Source: an uncultured Prevotellaceae bacterium (GTDB taxonomy: Bacteria > Bacteroidota > Bacteroidia > Bacteroidales > Bacteroidaceae). From it: a stretch of 64,000 nt of DNA. Made by a program: the position numbers and the translations under genes. Under the pieces are notes generated by a model. That model searched no databases and was not told where the DNA came from. It saw nothing but the letters and a program-made list of their open reading frames with translations. This document shows positions 33,259 through 42,351 of this stretch, piece by piece (positions within the stretch are counted from its first letter, which is position 1; every line of letters starts with the position of its first letter). The stretch spans positions 62,001 to 126,000 of the forward strand of contig ONLY01000001.1 in assembly GCA_900318775.1 (NCBI GenBank), in the 5' to 3' direction.

Positions 33259-33358
33259 CGAACTTGGACTCTTTGTTCAGTATCTTTTCTGCGGGAAAGC
33301 GTGGTGGCTTAAAAGACCTTAAAAGCACGTTGGTTTGTGCTAAAGAAGAATAAAAAAG

Positions 33359-33390
33359 TTGTGGGGAAGGGGTGAAAGAATGTATCTTTG
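33359..33390 (+). promoter_or_regulatory. Promoter of the 33.4-kb lipoprotein gene
   Basis: TTGT (33359-33362), 20 bases, TATCTTTG (33383-33390). The spacer holds GTGGGGAAGGGG. The start codon at 33412 lies 21 bases downstream. Confidence 0.7.
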
Positions 33391-33411
33391 TGGCGTCTTA
33401 TCATTGGAAGA

Positions 33412-34677
33412 ATGAAGTTCCTCCGTTCGTATATAATGCTTTGGTTCGCAAGTTGTTTGCCAGCTTGTGTAATGAATGCGTCTTCCCCACCTCCATCAAA
33501 GCCCGTGCACATCGAGGTGCGGCATGAGTGGGGGTATGACCGCTTGATGTATTTCTGGCTGACCGATCTTTATCTGAAAGAGGAACGCAAGGTGAAGTCG
33601 GAGTTTTTGCGCGATGGTGCTGCAACGCTTGATTTCACTCTTTATCATCCACTTTATGACGAGATTGTTGTTGGCGGTAATCGGCGCATCCCTTTCTATG
33701 TGGAGCCAGGCGATACGCTTGTCATTCAAGTGGGGAAGAACGGCCGGGTGGAGCGATACGAGCGGCCAGGCGGGCAGTCCGTGAAGTATGAGAACCTGTT
33801 GCGCCACGATGTTTCCAATCAGATGTTCTACACTCAGAATGATTTCGCGGCAGATAAGCAGCATCAGCGTTTCCCGGAGTTCGTGGCTCGTGTGCAGCAG
33901 AAGATGCAGGTGGCTCTCGATAGTGTGAGCCGTGTGGGTGACCGCTATGGATTCTCGGATGAGGAACGGAACCTTGCGCGTCGCAACGTGCAGCTGCAGT
34001 TTGGACTGTGGATATTTGAATATGCCCCGATGAGGGCTTCTGAGCTGCTGGCTTATGCCTGTCATCACGAAACGGGGTGGCAGACCACTCCTGAACAGGA
34101 GCAGGAAACGGCTGCTATCCTTGACTTGGCCAATTATGGTTTTGTGGAGGACATGCAGCCTGATGACAGCACCTATTTGGTGTCTCGCTTCTTTCCTGCC
34201 TTCATTCAGAGCTATGAGCACACGCAGGTGCTGAACTACGACCAGTACCTCTATGCTGCAGATACTCCAGAAGGCATTGCCCGTATGGATTCGGCTTATG
34301 CAGCCAAAGACCTGGGCATTACTCGGCAAGACCACTCGTCTCTTTTCATGAATATGGCCTTGGCGCGGCGGCATGCGGAGAAACCCTCTTCTTCAGTGGA
34401 TGATGGCAGTATCCATCTGCCCGAGGTGCAGGTCATTGGCAGCACGAATCTTGACCAGTTCTACCGGATGTTTGGAAGGAGTGAGTACAATCCCCAGCAG
34501 GTGGTGGAGAAGGCTTGGGCGCCCGATGTGAACATGAAAGGTGTGCTCTCTTCTCTCATTAACCATAAGAAAATCCGTAGCTACAAGCGGGCGAAGAAAC
34601 TCATTCAGCAATATGGCGCCGACGATGCAGAACGCGAGGCTTTGATGAAAGCTTGGAAGGATATGCAGAAAGAATAG
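33412..34677 (+). CDS. Conserved-type lipoprotein of unknown function
   Basis: 421 residues from ATG 33412. The longer open frame starts inside the promoter and is rejected. MKFLRSYIMLWFASCLPAC is a lipoprotein signal with LPAC as the lipobox. Residues ~25-110 look like a beta-sandwich (RHEWGYDRLMYFWLTD; IPFYVEPGDTLVIQVG) resembling the N-terminal domain of thioredoxin-like Bacteroidetes lipoproteins (DUF4369 type). No thioredoxin CxxC domain follows; instead there are ~300 mostly helical residues without a recognised motif. The C-terminus is basic. No function is assigned. tex follows after 134 bases with its own promoter. Confidence 0.75.
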   Translation: MKFLRSYIMLWFASCLPACVMNASSPPPSKPVHIEVRHEWGYDRLMYFWLTDLYLKEERKVKSEFLRDGAATLDFTLYHPLYDEIVVGGNRRIPFYVEPGDTLVIQVGKNGRVERYERPGGQSVKYENLLRHDVSNQMFYTQNDFAADKQHQRFPEFVARVQQKMQVALDSVSRVGDRYGFSDEERNLARRNVQLQFGLWIFEYAPMRASELLAYACHHETGWQTTPEQEQETAAILDLANYGFVEDMQPDDSTYLVSRFFPAFIQSYEHTQVLNYDQYLYAADTPEGIARMDSAYAAKDLGITRQDHSSLFMNMALARRHAEKPSSSVDDGSIHLPEVQVIGSTNLDQFYRMFGRSEYNPQQVVEKAWAPDVNMKGVLSSLINHKKIRSYKRAKKLIQQYGADDAEREALMKAWKDMQKE

Positions 34678-34719
34678 TTGGCAGAAAGGACAACGGCAAG
34701 TGTTGTATCGCCGAAATCC

Positions 34720-34750
34720 TTGTGTATGTGGAAGGATTGGCGTAACTTTG
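34720..34750 (+). promoter_or_regulatory. Promoter of tex
   Basis: TTGT (34720-34723), 19 bases, TAACTTTG (34743-34750), about 60 bases before the tex start codon. Confidence 0.7.
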
Positions 34751-34811
34751 TTGCGTCAACAGCCATCGGTGTGCTGTGTGGCAGTAGTTTCAATAATCAG
34801 AACGTACAGAA

Positions 34812-36980
34812 ATGAATGCGATATTTGCAAAATTAATTGCCAAGCAGATTGGCATCAGCGAGAAACAAGTGGCAGGAACGGTGAAGCTGTTGGAAGAGGG
34901 ATGCACCATCCCGTTCATCAGCCGCTATAGGAAGGAAATCACGGGAGCCCTCGACGAAGTGCAGGTTGCAGGCATTAGCGACCAGTTGGAGAAGCTGCGG
35001 GAGTTGGAGAAAAGGAAAGAGACTATCTTGAGCACTATTGAAGAACAGGGCAAGTTGACCCCAGAACTGAAAGGGCGCATAGAGGCTTCATGGGACTCGA
35101 CAGAACTGGAAGACATCTATTTGCCTTATAAGCCCAAGCGGAAAACAAGGGCAGAGGTGGCTAGACAAAAGGGATTGGAACCATTGGCAACCTACCTGAT
35201 GCTGCAACAGCCGCAAGCAGATGTGAAGCGCAAGGCGCAGGCATTTGTGAGTGCCGAGAAGGGCGTGGCAACTATAGAGGAGGCGATTCAAGGTGCACAG
35301 GACATTATTGCAGAGCAAGTGAGCGAGAATGAGGAGGCGAGAAATGCAGTACGTTTCAACTTCAAGAAGGAGGCTGTGATTGTATCGAAGAAAAAGCCTG
35401 CACCGGCCAAGGATAAGGAGGCCGAAGGTTGGGAGGAGAAGGCTCAGAAGTATCGTGACTATTTCGATTTCTCGGAGAAGTTGTCGCGCTGTGCCTCCCA
35501 TCGTCTGCTGGCCATGCGTCGTGGCGAGGCGGAAGGTGTGCTGCGTGTGAGCATCAGTGGCGACGATGAACGCTGCCTGGACCGCTTGGACCGCTTGTTC
35601 CTGAAGAACTCTGGAGAATGCGCGGAACTGGTGTGGGAGGCGGTAGAAGACGGTTTCAAGCGATTGCTGAAGCCGAGTATCGAAACGGAATTTGCAAGCT
35701 GGTCGAAGGAACGGGCAGATGAGGAGGCTATCCGCATTTTTGTGAAGAATCTGGAACAGTTGCTCATGTCGCCTCCTTTAGGACAGAAGCGCGTGCTGGC
35801 ACTTGACCCAGGTTTCCGAACTGGTTGCAAGCTGGTGTGTCTGGATGCAGAGGGCAACTTGCTGCACAATGAGGCGATATACCCGCATCCACCCAAGAAT
35901 GAACGACAGGCTGCCGCAAAGAAGCTGTGGACGCTTACGGAACAATATAAGATTCAAGCTATCTCAATTGGCAACGGGACTGCAAGCCGCGAAACGGAAG
36001 AGTTCGTAAGAGGGCTGGGCTTGCCCAAGGAAATCCAGATTTATGTGGTGAGTGAAGATGGCGCGAGCATTTATTCTGCGTCGAAGGTCGCAAGAGAAGA
36101 GTTTCCTGATTATGATGTGACGGTACGTGGCGCGGTGAGCATTGGTCGCCGACTGATGGACCCTTTGGCTGAGTTGGTGAAGATTGACCCGAACTCCATT
36201 GGTGTGGGACAGTATCAGAAGGATGTGGATCAGAAGGAGCTGAAGCACTCGCTTGACCAGACGGTGGAAAGGTGTGTGAACAAAGTTGGCGTGAATGTGA
36301 ATACGGCAAGCAAGCACCTGCTGACGTACATCTCGGGTCTCGGTCCCGCCATCGCGCAGAACATTGTGACGTATCGTGCGGAACACGGGGCGTTCGCATC
36401 GCGCAAAGACCTGCTGAAAGTGCCGAAGTTGGGCCCCAAAGCGTATGAACAGGCTGCTGGCTTCCTGCGCGTGAGTGGCGGAAAGCAGCCATTGGACAAC
36501 AGCGCAGTGCATCCAGAGAGCTACTCCATCGTGGAGAAGATGGCGAAGGACTTGCATTGTACTGTGCCAGAACTGATGAATAGCAAGGAACTGCGTGCAA
36601 GAATCGACATTAACCGCTATGTGACGGATAAGGTTGGACTGCCTACCTTGCAGGATATCATGCAGGAACTGGAAAAGCCTGGCAGAGACCCTCGTGAGCA
36701 ACTCACCGTGTTTGAATTCTCGAAGGACGTGAAGGAGCTGGAGGACGTGCAAGTGGGCATGGTCTTGCCTGGCATCATCACGAACATTACACAATTTGGC
36801 TGCTTTGTGGATGTAGGTGTCCACACCAAGGGGCTGGTGCATATCAGCGAACTGGCTGACCATTTTGTGAAAGACCCATCGGAAGAGGTGCAGCTGCATC
36901 AGCACGTGATGGTACGTGTCATCGGTGTGGACTTGCAGCGTGGGCGAATGCAGCTGAGCATGAAGGGCATGAAGGATTGA
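34812..36980 (+). CDS. tex: Tex-family nucleic-acid-binding transcription accessory protein
   Basis: A 722-residue multidomain protein related to eukaryotic Spt6. The N-terminal helical region (KQVAGTVKLLEEGCTIPFISRYRKE) is followed by the YqgF/RNase H-like domain (RVLALDPGFRTGCKLVCLD, ~330-350; ISIGNGTASRETEEF). The helix-hairpin-helix pair follows (VNTASKHLLTYISGLGPAIAQNIV, ~500-525; FASRKDLLKVPKLGPKAYEQAAGFLRV). The S1 RNA-binding domain closes the protein (VGMVLPGIITNITQFGCFVDVG...MQLSMKG, ~650-720). It binds RNA and DNA, but its precise role is unsettled. Own promoter upstream, terminator shared with the convergent uxuB. Confidence 0.96.
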   Translation: MNAIFAKLIAKQIGISEKQVAGTVKLLEEGCTIPFISRYRKEITGALDEVQVAGISDQLEKLRELEKRKETILSTIEEQGKLTPELKGRIEASWDSTELEDIYLPYKPKRKTRAEVARQKGLEPLATYLMLQQPQADVKRKAQAFVSAEKGVATIEEAIQGAQDIIAEQVSENEEARNAVRFNFKKEAVIVSKKKPAPAKDKEAEGWEEKAQKYRDYFDFSEKLSRCASHRLLAMRRGEAEGVLRVSISGDDERCLDRLDRLFLKNSGECAELVWEAVEDGFKRLLKPSIETEFASWSKERADEEAIRIFVKNLEQLLMSPPLGQKRVLALDPGFRTGCKLVCLDAEGNLLHNEAIYPHPPKNERQAAAKKLWTLTEQYKIQAISIGNGTASRETEEFVRGLGLPKEIQIYVVSEDGASIYSASKVAREEFPDYDVTVRGAVSIGRRLMDPLAELVKIDPNSIGVGQYQKDVDQKELKHSLDQTVERCVNKVGVNVNTASKHLLTYISGLGPAIAQNIVTYRAEHGAFASRKDLLKVPKLGPKAYEQAAGFLRVSGGKQPLDNSAVHPESYSIVEKMAKDLHCTVPELMNSKELRARIDINRYVTDKVGLPTLQDIMQELEKPGRDPREQLTVFEFSKDVKELEDVQVGMVLPGIITNITQFGCFVDVGVHTKGLVHISELADHFVKDPSEEVQLHQHVMVRVIGVDLQRGRMQLSMKGMKD

Positions 36981-37004
36981 ACAGGTGGACTCTTGGAAAA
37001 AGAG

Positions 37005-37040
37005 AGAGCCTCTGAAGTCTGCAACGACTTCGGAGGCTCT
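37005..37040. terminator. Bidirectional terminator between tex and uxuB
   Basis: AGAGCCTC-T-GAAGT pairs with ACTTC-G-GAGGCTCT (one T-G pair), between two convergent genes. An A-rich run lies to the left (for uxuB) and TCTATATATA to the right (for tex). Confidence 0.8.
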
Positions 37041-37070
37041 TCTATATATATGTGATTCCAAATAGTGGGG

Positions 37071-38657
37071 TTATCTTGCTGTCACGTACTTGTGCAAGGT
37101 CTTTCTTACAGCACCGTTGCCAGCATAGAGTTCCTTCACCATTCCTTCGATTTGCTCACCAAGACCGGCATCGTAGAGGTTGACGCCAAAGACATCAGCG
37201 CGGCTGTAGAGTGCCTTCAGACAGCTGTAGTCTTGGTCGGGTTTGCCTACTTCGAGAGGTGCCACGATAGCTTGCAGCTCGGCTAACAGTGGGTCAGATG
37301 AAGGCTCGAAAGCCGTTCCGTCATCTTTGATTCCCTTGAGATAGCGTGCATAGCCTGCCAGCGTGAGTGGAATGAGCACAAGGTTCGACTTGTCAAGCCC
37401 GCGTGCCAAATACTTCTTGATGGTCTCACCGAATCGGATAGGGAGCTTCTGACTGGTGTCGGTAGCAATACGCTGTGGGGCATCGGGCATGAATGGATTA
37501 GGAAGTCTGCGGTTGATGACGGCTCCGATGAACTCGTAGGGATTGAGCACGCCAGGGTCGGTCACAACGGGCATTGCTTCCATGTAGCCAATCTTTTGGA
37601 TGAAGGCGCGGAGGTCTTCGTCTGCCATCTCTGCTGAAATAAGCGTATAGCCCAGCATGCAGCCATAGATGGACATGGCGGTGTGGAGCGGGTTCAGGCA
37701 GGTAGTCACCTTCATGGTCTCTACCTTGTCGACCGTCTCGCGAGTAGTGTAGAGGGCACCGCCCAAATTGAGTGGCGGGCGTCCATTGGTATAGTTGTCC
37801 TCGATGACAAGGTACTGCACTTCTTCAGCGTTCACGAAAGGAGCCGTAAAGGTGTGCTTCTCTGTCTCGATGTAGTTGTTGTCTTCGAATCCATCTGCTG
37901 CCAGCATCTCCTTCACCTTCTCATGTGGACGTGGAGTAATCTTGTCTATCATTGACCATGGGAACGTGATTTTTGTCTCGTCCTTCAAGTACTCAAGGAA
38001 AGCATCGGGTGCAAGTCCGTCTGCAACCCAGCGCTCTGCGTAGGCGAACACGCCTGCCTTCACCTTGTCGCCGTTGTGAGAGCAGTTGTCCATACTTTGA
38101 ACGGTGAGTGGTAGTTGCCCGGCGTTGTAGCGCTCCAGCAGCAGTGCGCACACCTTACCCATGGCAAGGACTGGCTTTAGGCCGCGTGCCAAGTCCGCGT
38201 CGTTGAATGTGTAGCCCTTCTCTGTGATGGTGAAGGAAATCATCTGCAACGATGGGCTCTTGAAGATTTCAACAAGTCGTTGCCAGTCGTTGAACTGATA
38301 GTCTGCCTTAAGGGCTTCAGTCACAGATGCGATGACCTTCTTCTCGATGGTGCCAGAAGATTGGAGGGAAACCAGAAGGGAAAGGTTGTTGTAAGGCGTG
38401 TAAGCCTTATCTACCACCTCAAAGTCGAAGGTTTCTGCCACAATCACACCGCGGTCATACTTGCCCGTGTTGAGTGCGTCGTTGAGGATGGCTGCAGGAA
38501 AGGCACGGAAGATGTTGCCGCCACCGAAGTGTACCCATGTTGGCTCTTTGGCGGTCTTCTCTCGTACAGCCTTGATGTCGAACTTGGGAAGCTCATAGCC
38601 TTTAGCTTCCCATTCAGCAGCGTTGAAGTTGCTGGAAAAGATATCGTTGAGTTTCAT
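37071..38657 (-). CDS. uxuB: Fructuronate reductase (mannonate oxidoreductase), mannitol dehydrogenase family
   Basis: Reduces D-fructuronate to D-mannonate with NADH, the second step of the Ashwell glucuronate route. The 528-residue product belongs to the polyol-specific long-chain dehydrogenases: WVHFGGGNIFRAFPAAILN (~41-59) is the Rossmann entry. The C-terminal domain holds SMDNCSHNGDKVKAGV (~188-203), VTDPGVLNPYEFIGAVINRRLPNP and KLPIRFGETIKKYLARG. UxaB, UxuB and mannitol dehydrogenase share this fold. Coupling to uxuA (start one base after its stop) decides for fructuronate. It is the second and last gene of the operon. Confidence 0.9.
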   Translation of the reverse strand: MKLNDIFSSNFNAAEWEAKGYELPKFDIKAVREKTAKEPTWVHFGGGNIFRAFPAAILNDALNTGKYDRGVIVAETFDFEVVDKAYTPYNNLSLLVSLQSSGTIEKKVIASVTEALKADYQFNDWQRLVEIFKSPSLQMISFTITEKGYTFNDADLARGLKPVLAMGKVCALLLERYNAGQLPLTVQSMDNCSHNGDKVKAGVFAYAERWVADGLAPDAFLEYLKDETKITFPWSMIDKITPRPHEKVKEMLAADGFEDNNYIETEKHTFTAPFVNAEEVQYLVIEDNYTNGRPPLNLGGALYTTRETVDKVETMKVTTCLNPLHTAMSIYGCMLGYTLISAEMADEDLRAFIQKIGYMEAMPVVTDPGVLNPYEFIGAVINRRLPNPFMPDAPQRIATDTSQKLPIRFGETIKKYLARGLDKSNLVLIPLTLAGYARYLKGIKDDGTAFEPSSDPLLAELQAIVAPLEVGKPDQDYSCLKALYSRADVFGVNLYDAGLGEQIEGMVKELYAGNGAVRKTLHKYVTAR

Positions 38658-38658
38658 C

Positions 38659-39912
38659 TTAATCGAAGAATCCAGGTTGTTTATACTCTATTCCTAACTC
38701 TCGGTCCACCGTGGCGAGGATGCCCTGCACCTGCCCCATGGCGAACATGCGTCCTAGGAGGGTGTAGCCTGCATTGTGACCGTGGTTGCTCTCGTCCATG
38801 ATGCCGCCTGGCTCATCCGTAAAGGTCATGCCATGATCGACACGCATGGGCAGTTGTGGGTTCTCCTTCTCGAAAATACGGCACAGCTCGATAAGGTCTG
38901 CACGCCCACCTAAGTGCGAAGCTTCGGTGAAGTCTCCATTGGGGAAGATGTGGCAGGATCGCAAGTGTACAAAGTGGGTGCGTGAGGCAAATTTCTTAGC
39001 CATTTCCACCACGTTGTTGTAGGCGCCTGCGGAAAGGGAACCGGCACAGAACGTGAGTCCGTTGTGTTTGTTGGGCACAGCGTTGAGGAACCACTCGATA
39101 TCCTCTTCTGTGCGCACGATGCGTGGCAAACCGAGAATCTCGATAGGAGGATCATCAGGGTGTACGCACATGTTCATGCCGTACTCTTCACACGTTGGCA
39201 TGATGGCCTCGAGGAAATATTTCATGTTGGCACGCAGTTGTGCCTTGTCAATGCCTTTGTAGAGGTTGAGGAAGTCGCGGAACTTCTGAATCGGAGCAGC
39301 ATCGTTCTCGCTGAAGTTGCCCGAGACAAAACCTTGGGTCTTGATGATGATGTTCTCCACCAGTTTGTGGTCTTTTTCTGGTGTCATTGTCTTGGCAAGC
39401 TCGTCACACTCTGCAAGCACGTTGCGTCCTGCCCCTACGCCTGCAGGAAACTCGAACTTGGCCCATTCTTCACGTGCACCTTCACGTTTCAGAATGTAGA
39501 TGTCAAAGTATGCAAATTCAGCATAGTTGAAATAGAGGTTTGTAGAACCGTTAGGGTTCTCATGTAGCAAGTCTGTGCGTGCCCAGTCAAGTACGGGCAT
39601 GAAGTTGTAGCAAATACAATGAATGCCCTCGGCTGCAAGGTTGCGCAGGCTTTCCTTATAGACCTCAATCTGATGGTCTCGGTCGGGGCCGCCGTACTTG
39701 ATGGTCTCCACTACAGGCAAACTCTCCACTACGCTCCAGCGCATTCCATAACTCTCAATGTACGTCTTCAGGTCGTGAATCTTCTCGCGGGTCCACACCT
39801 CGCCAAGAGGTACGTCGTGCAGGGCTGTTACAATGCCCTCCACACCAATCTGTCTCAGCATGGCAAGCGTAATCTTGTCTTTCTTGCCAAACCAGCGCCA
39901 TGTTCTTTCCAT
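38659..39912 (-). CDS. uxuA: Mannonate dehydratase
   Basis: Dehydrates D-mannonate to 2-keto-3-deoxy-D-gluconate. The start is set at 39912 (MERTWRWFGKKDKITLAMLRQ), the usual UxuA beginning; the open frame to 39945 overlaps the promoter. The TIM-barrel motifs include GVEGIVTALHDVPLGEVW (~21-38), CYNFMPVLDWARTDL (~98-112), NMCVHPDDPPIEILGLPRIV (~240-259), TFCAGSLSAG and RVDHGMTF near the end, with the metal-binding His and Cys residues of the family. It is first in the uxuA-uxuB operon and divergent from the GH115 alpha-glucuronidase, whose product feeds this route. Confidence 0.95.
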   Translation of the reverse strand: MERTWRWFGKKDKITLAMLRQIGVEGIVTALHDVPLGEVWTREKIHDLKTYIESYGMRWSVVESLPVVETIKYGGPDRDHQIEVYKESLRNLAAEGIHCICYNFMPVLDWARTDLLHENPNGSTNLYFNYAEFAYFDIYILKREGAREEWAKFEFPAGVGAGRNVLAECDELAKTMTPEKDHKLVENIIIKTQGFVSGNFSENDAAPIQKFRDFLNLYKGIDKAQLRANMKYFLEAIMPTCEEYGMNMCVHPDDPPIEILGLPRIVRTEEDIEWFLNAVPNKHNGLTFCAGSLSAGAYNNVVEMAKKFASRTHFVHLRSCHIFPNGDFTEASHLGGRADLIELCRIFEKENPQLPMRVDHGMTFTDEPGGIMDESNHGHNAGYTLLGRMFAMGQVQGILATVDRELGIEYKQPGFFD

Positions 39913-39942
39913 ATAAGTATAATTGTATTTAGGTTCTTGGTG

Positions 39943-39950
39943 CAAAGATA
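39943..39950 (-). promoter_or_regulatory. -7 box of the uxuA-uxuB promoter
   Basis: TATCTTTG on the minus strand, 31 bases before the uxuA start. No clear -33 box is seen. It shares a 135-base intergenic region with the divergent GH115 promoter, so one regulator could control both. Confidence 0.55.
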
Positions 39951-40016
39951 AGCGAAAAAGGATGAAGAAAGTTGTTTTTCTGTAACAAAAACATTCGAAA
40001 GTGTATCAAGAAGTCG

Positions 40017-40024
40017 TATCTTTG
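40017..40024 (+). promoter_or_regulatory. -7 box of the GH115 gene promoter
   Basis: TATCTTTG, with a weak TTCG 19 bases upstream (39994-39997). A TGTAACA heptamer at 39981-39987 lies just upstream of this promoter. Confidence 0.55.
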
Positions 40025-40047
40025 CCCATAAAATAGAACATAATTCC

Positions 40048-42240
40048 ATGAAAAGAGGCTTTATCTGCTGGTTACTGTTTGCTGTAGTACTTGGTGCTGA
40101 GGCACAAGACTTTTTGCTCGAAAGGGGCAAAGAGGTGCGTGTGTATGTGGAAGAAACAAGCGAACCTGTGTCGAGCACAGCGCTGGAAATGTTGCGTGGA
40201 GATGTGAAAACGGTGCTGGATGCACAGATGGTGGTAGTGAAGAACCCGAAACGCTCGGAGATAGTTGCGACTCTTGACAGGACGCTTCCGCGTGAAGGTT
40301 TTCGTGTGGATGTGGATAAGGGACGTCTATGGGTGACAGGAGCCGATGCCCATGGTTTAGCGTATGGCTTGCTGGAGGTGTCCAGACTCTTGGGGGTGTC
40401 TCCGTGGGAGTGGTGGGCTGATTGTGTGCCCTGTTCTCAAGAGCGGTTTGTACTGAAAGAAGGATATACGATGGCTCAAAGTCCAGCTGTGGCATATCGC
40501 GGTATTTTCATTAATGATGAGGACTGGGGTATTTTGCCGTGGAGCGGGGGCGTGATAGGCCCTGAAACAAACGAACGGATATTTCAGTTGCTGTTGAGGC
40601 TGAGGGCCAACTACTATTGGCCCTCAATGCACGAAGTGAGCAGACCTTTCTTCACGATTGAAGGGAATCGGGAAATGGCGCATCGGTATGGTATCTATGT
40701 AGGTGGAAGCCATTGCGAACCGATGGGGACATCGCCTGCTACAGAATGGAAGATGAGGGGTGTTGGTGACTATAATTATGTCACCAACCGAGAGCATGTG
40801 CTGAACTTTTGGCGGGAACGTGTGGATGAGGTGAAGGGGCAGGATATGGTCTATACCATTGGCATGCGTGGCGTTCATGATGGGGCGATGCAGGGTGTGA
40901 AGACGAAAGAGGAGAAGCTGAAGTATCTGCAGCAGGTAATCGATGACCAACGTGAGCTATTGGCTACGGCAATGGAGACAGATGCAGCCAATATTCCCCA
41001 GGTGTTTGTGCCCTATAAAGAGGTGCTGGACATTTATCATTCGGGTCTGAATGTTCCCGATGATGTGACTTTGATGTGGACTGACGATAATTATGGCTAT
41101 ATTCGGCATTTCCCTGACGAACAAGAGCGGTCGCGCCAAGGTGGAAATGGACTCTATTACCATGTCTCCTATTGGGGGAGACCGCATGACTATCTGTGGC
41201 TAGGAACGTTTTCTCCTTTTCTCATGCGCCAGCAGCTTGCCGAGGCGTACGAGCGTGGCATCCGGCAGATGTGGGTCTTGAACGTGGGTGACATCAAGCC
41301 GGCAGAATATCAGATGGAAGCGTTCCTCAGTATGGCATGGGGTGAAACCCTCTTCCGTGATGAGGAAGAAGCCTCTGCGGCGGAGCTTGAACAGATGGCC
41401 ATGCATCATTTTTATGCTCGTGAATTTGGTGAGGCGCTGGCCGATACGCTCACTTCCATCATGGTTGACCACTATCGTTTAGCCTTCGACTGCAAGCCAG
41501 AACACATGGGAGGGACTCGGGTGGAAGAGGCTGACAAGCAGTATTGGAGCACATTCCGCCCTATCTTAGGTTGGTCGCAAGCAGATGTCCTGCACCGTAC
41601 GAAGGCATATCAGCGATTGTCCAATGCTGTCGAGGCTTTAGAAAGGCGGGTGCCAGCCCATCGCCAGCAGGCTTATTTCCAGTTGGTGAAGTACCCTGTG
41701 CAGGCTACCGCGCAGATGAACTTCAAGTTCCTCTGCCCCGAAAAGAGCTGCGAGGCGTATGACAGCATCGTGTCGCTGACACATATATATAATAGTAATC
41801 CGCGGTGGCGGGGCATCATGGACATGGCACCCCGGAAACTGCCTGTGTTTGGTAAGGTGGCAGTTCCTCTTTCCTATCCCGAAGCGCAGCCAGCCATTGA
41901 CTTGTATGATGCTGACACATGGCAATTGGTACGATTGGGCGAAGAGCGGGCATTTGTGTTTGAGACATCAGAAGATTCTGTTTGTTTCGACATCCGTTTG
42001 CTACCCACACACCCTGTCGGTGGCAGCCGTCTTTCGTTTTCCGTATCAGTGGATGGCTGCGCACAGCAACAATTCGACTATCAGACCTACGACCGTAGCG
42101 AAGAGTGGAAGCAAAATGTGTTGCGCAACTATGCACAGCGGCATGCTCGTTTCGCGCTAGGAACAGGCATGCAGCACACGTTGACCTTCAAGGCGCTGAC
42201 CGAAGGCGTCTATTTGCGGAGCATTCGGAGACTCCAATAA
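40048..42240 (+). CDS. GH115 xylan alpha-1,2-glucuronidase, secreted
   Basis: A 730-residue protein with signal peptide (MKRGFICWLLFAVVLGAEA). GH115 enzymes release (4-O-methyl)-D-glucuronic acid from xylan side chains. Family blocks: RGIFINDEDWGILPWSG (~151-167), LLRLRANYYWPSMHE (~183-197), YGIYVGGSHCEPMGTSP (~215-231), YTIGMRGVHDGAM (~270-282), TLMWTDDNYGYIRHFP (~344-359) and YYHVSYWGRPHDYLWLGT (~374-391). At 730 residues it is shorter than most GH115 proteins (over 800), with a reduced C-terminal part. It is divergent from uxuA-uxuB, which would catabolise the released uronate, so the three genes form a coherent glucuronate module. No SusC/SusD pair is nearby. Confidence 0.9.
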   Translation: MKRGFICWLLFAVVLGAEAQDFLLERGKEVRVYVEETSEPVSSTALEMLRGDVKTVLDAQMVVVKNPKRSEIVATLDRTLPREGFRVDVDKGRLWVTGADAHGLAYGLLEVSRLLGVSPWEWWADCVPCSQERFVLKEGYTMAQSPAVAYRGIFINDEDWGILPWSGGVIGPETNERIFQLLLRLRANYYWPSMHEVSRPFFTIEGNREMAHRYGIYVGGSHCEPMGTSPATEWKMRGVGDYNYVTNREHVLNFWRERVDEVKGQDMVYTIGMRGVHDGAMQGVKTKEEKLKYLQQVIDDQRELLATAMETDAANIPQVFVPYKEVLDIYHSGLNVPDDVTLMWTDDNYGYIRHFPDEQERSRQGGNGLYYHVSYWGRPHDYLWLGTFSPFLMRQQLAEAYERGIRQMWVLNVGDIKPAEYQMEAFLSMAWGETLFRDEEEASAAELEQMAMHHFYAREFGEALADTLTSIMVDHYRLAFDCKPEHMGGTRVEEADKQYWSTFRPILGWSQADVLHRTKAYQRLSNAVEALERRVPAHRQQAYFQLVKYPVQATAQMNFKFLCPEKSCEAYDSIVSLTHIYNSNPRWRGIMDMAPRKLPVFGKVAVPLSYPEAQPAIDLYDADTWQLVRLGEERAFVFETSEDSVCFDIRLLPTHPVGGSRLSFSVSVDGCAQQQFDYQTYDRSEEWKQNVLRNYAQRHARFALGTGMQHTLTFKALTEGVYLRSIRRLQ

Positions 42241-42280
42241 GGCTATACGTAACATAAGTGAAAAGGAGTGTTACATGATT

Positions 42281-42313
42281 TTTGGATGGAGTGGGGGAAA
42301 AAGTGTATCTTTG
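42281..42313 (+). promoter_or_regulatory. Promoter of the GH97 gene
   Basis: TTTG (42281-42284), 21 bases, TATCTTTG (42306-42313). GTGGGGGAAA lies in the spacer, and TGTTACA (42269-42275) sits just upstream of the -33 box. Confidence 0.75.
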
Positions 42314-42351
42314 CACACGCAATTGTTCTAACATAAAACTATTTCCAAAAT

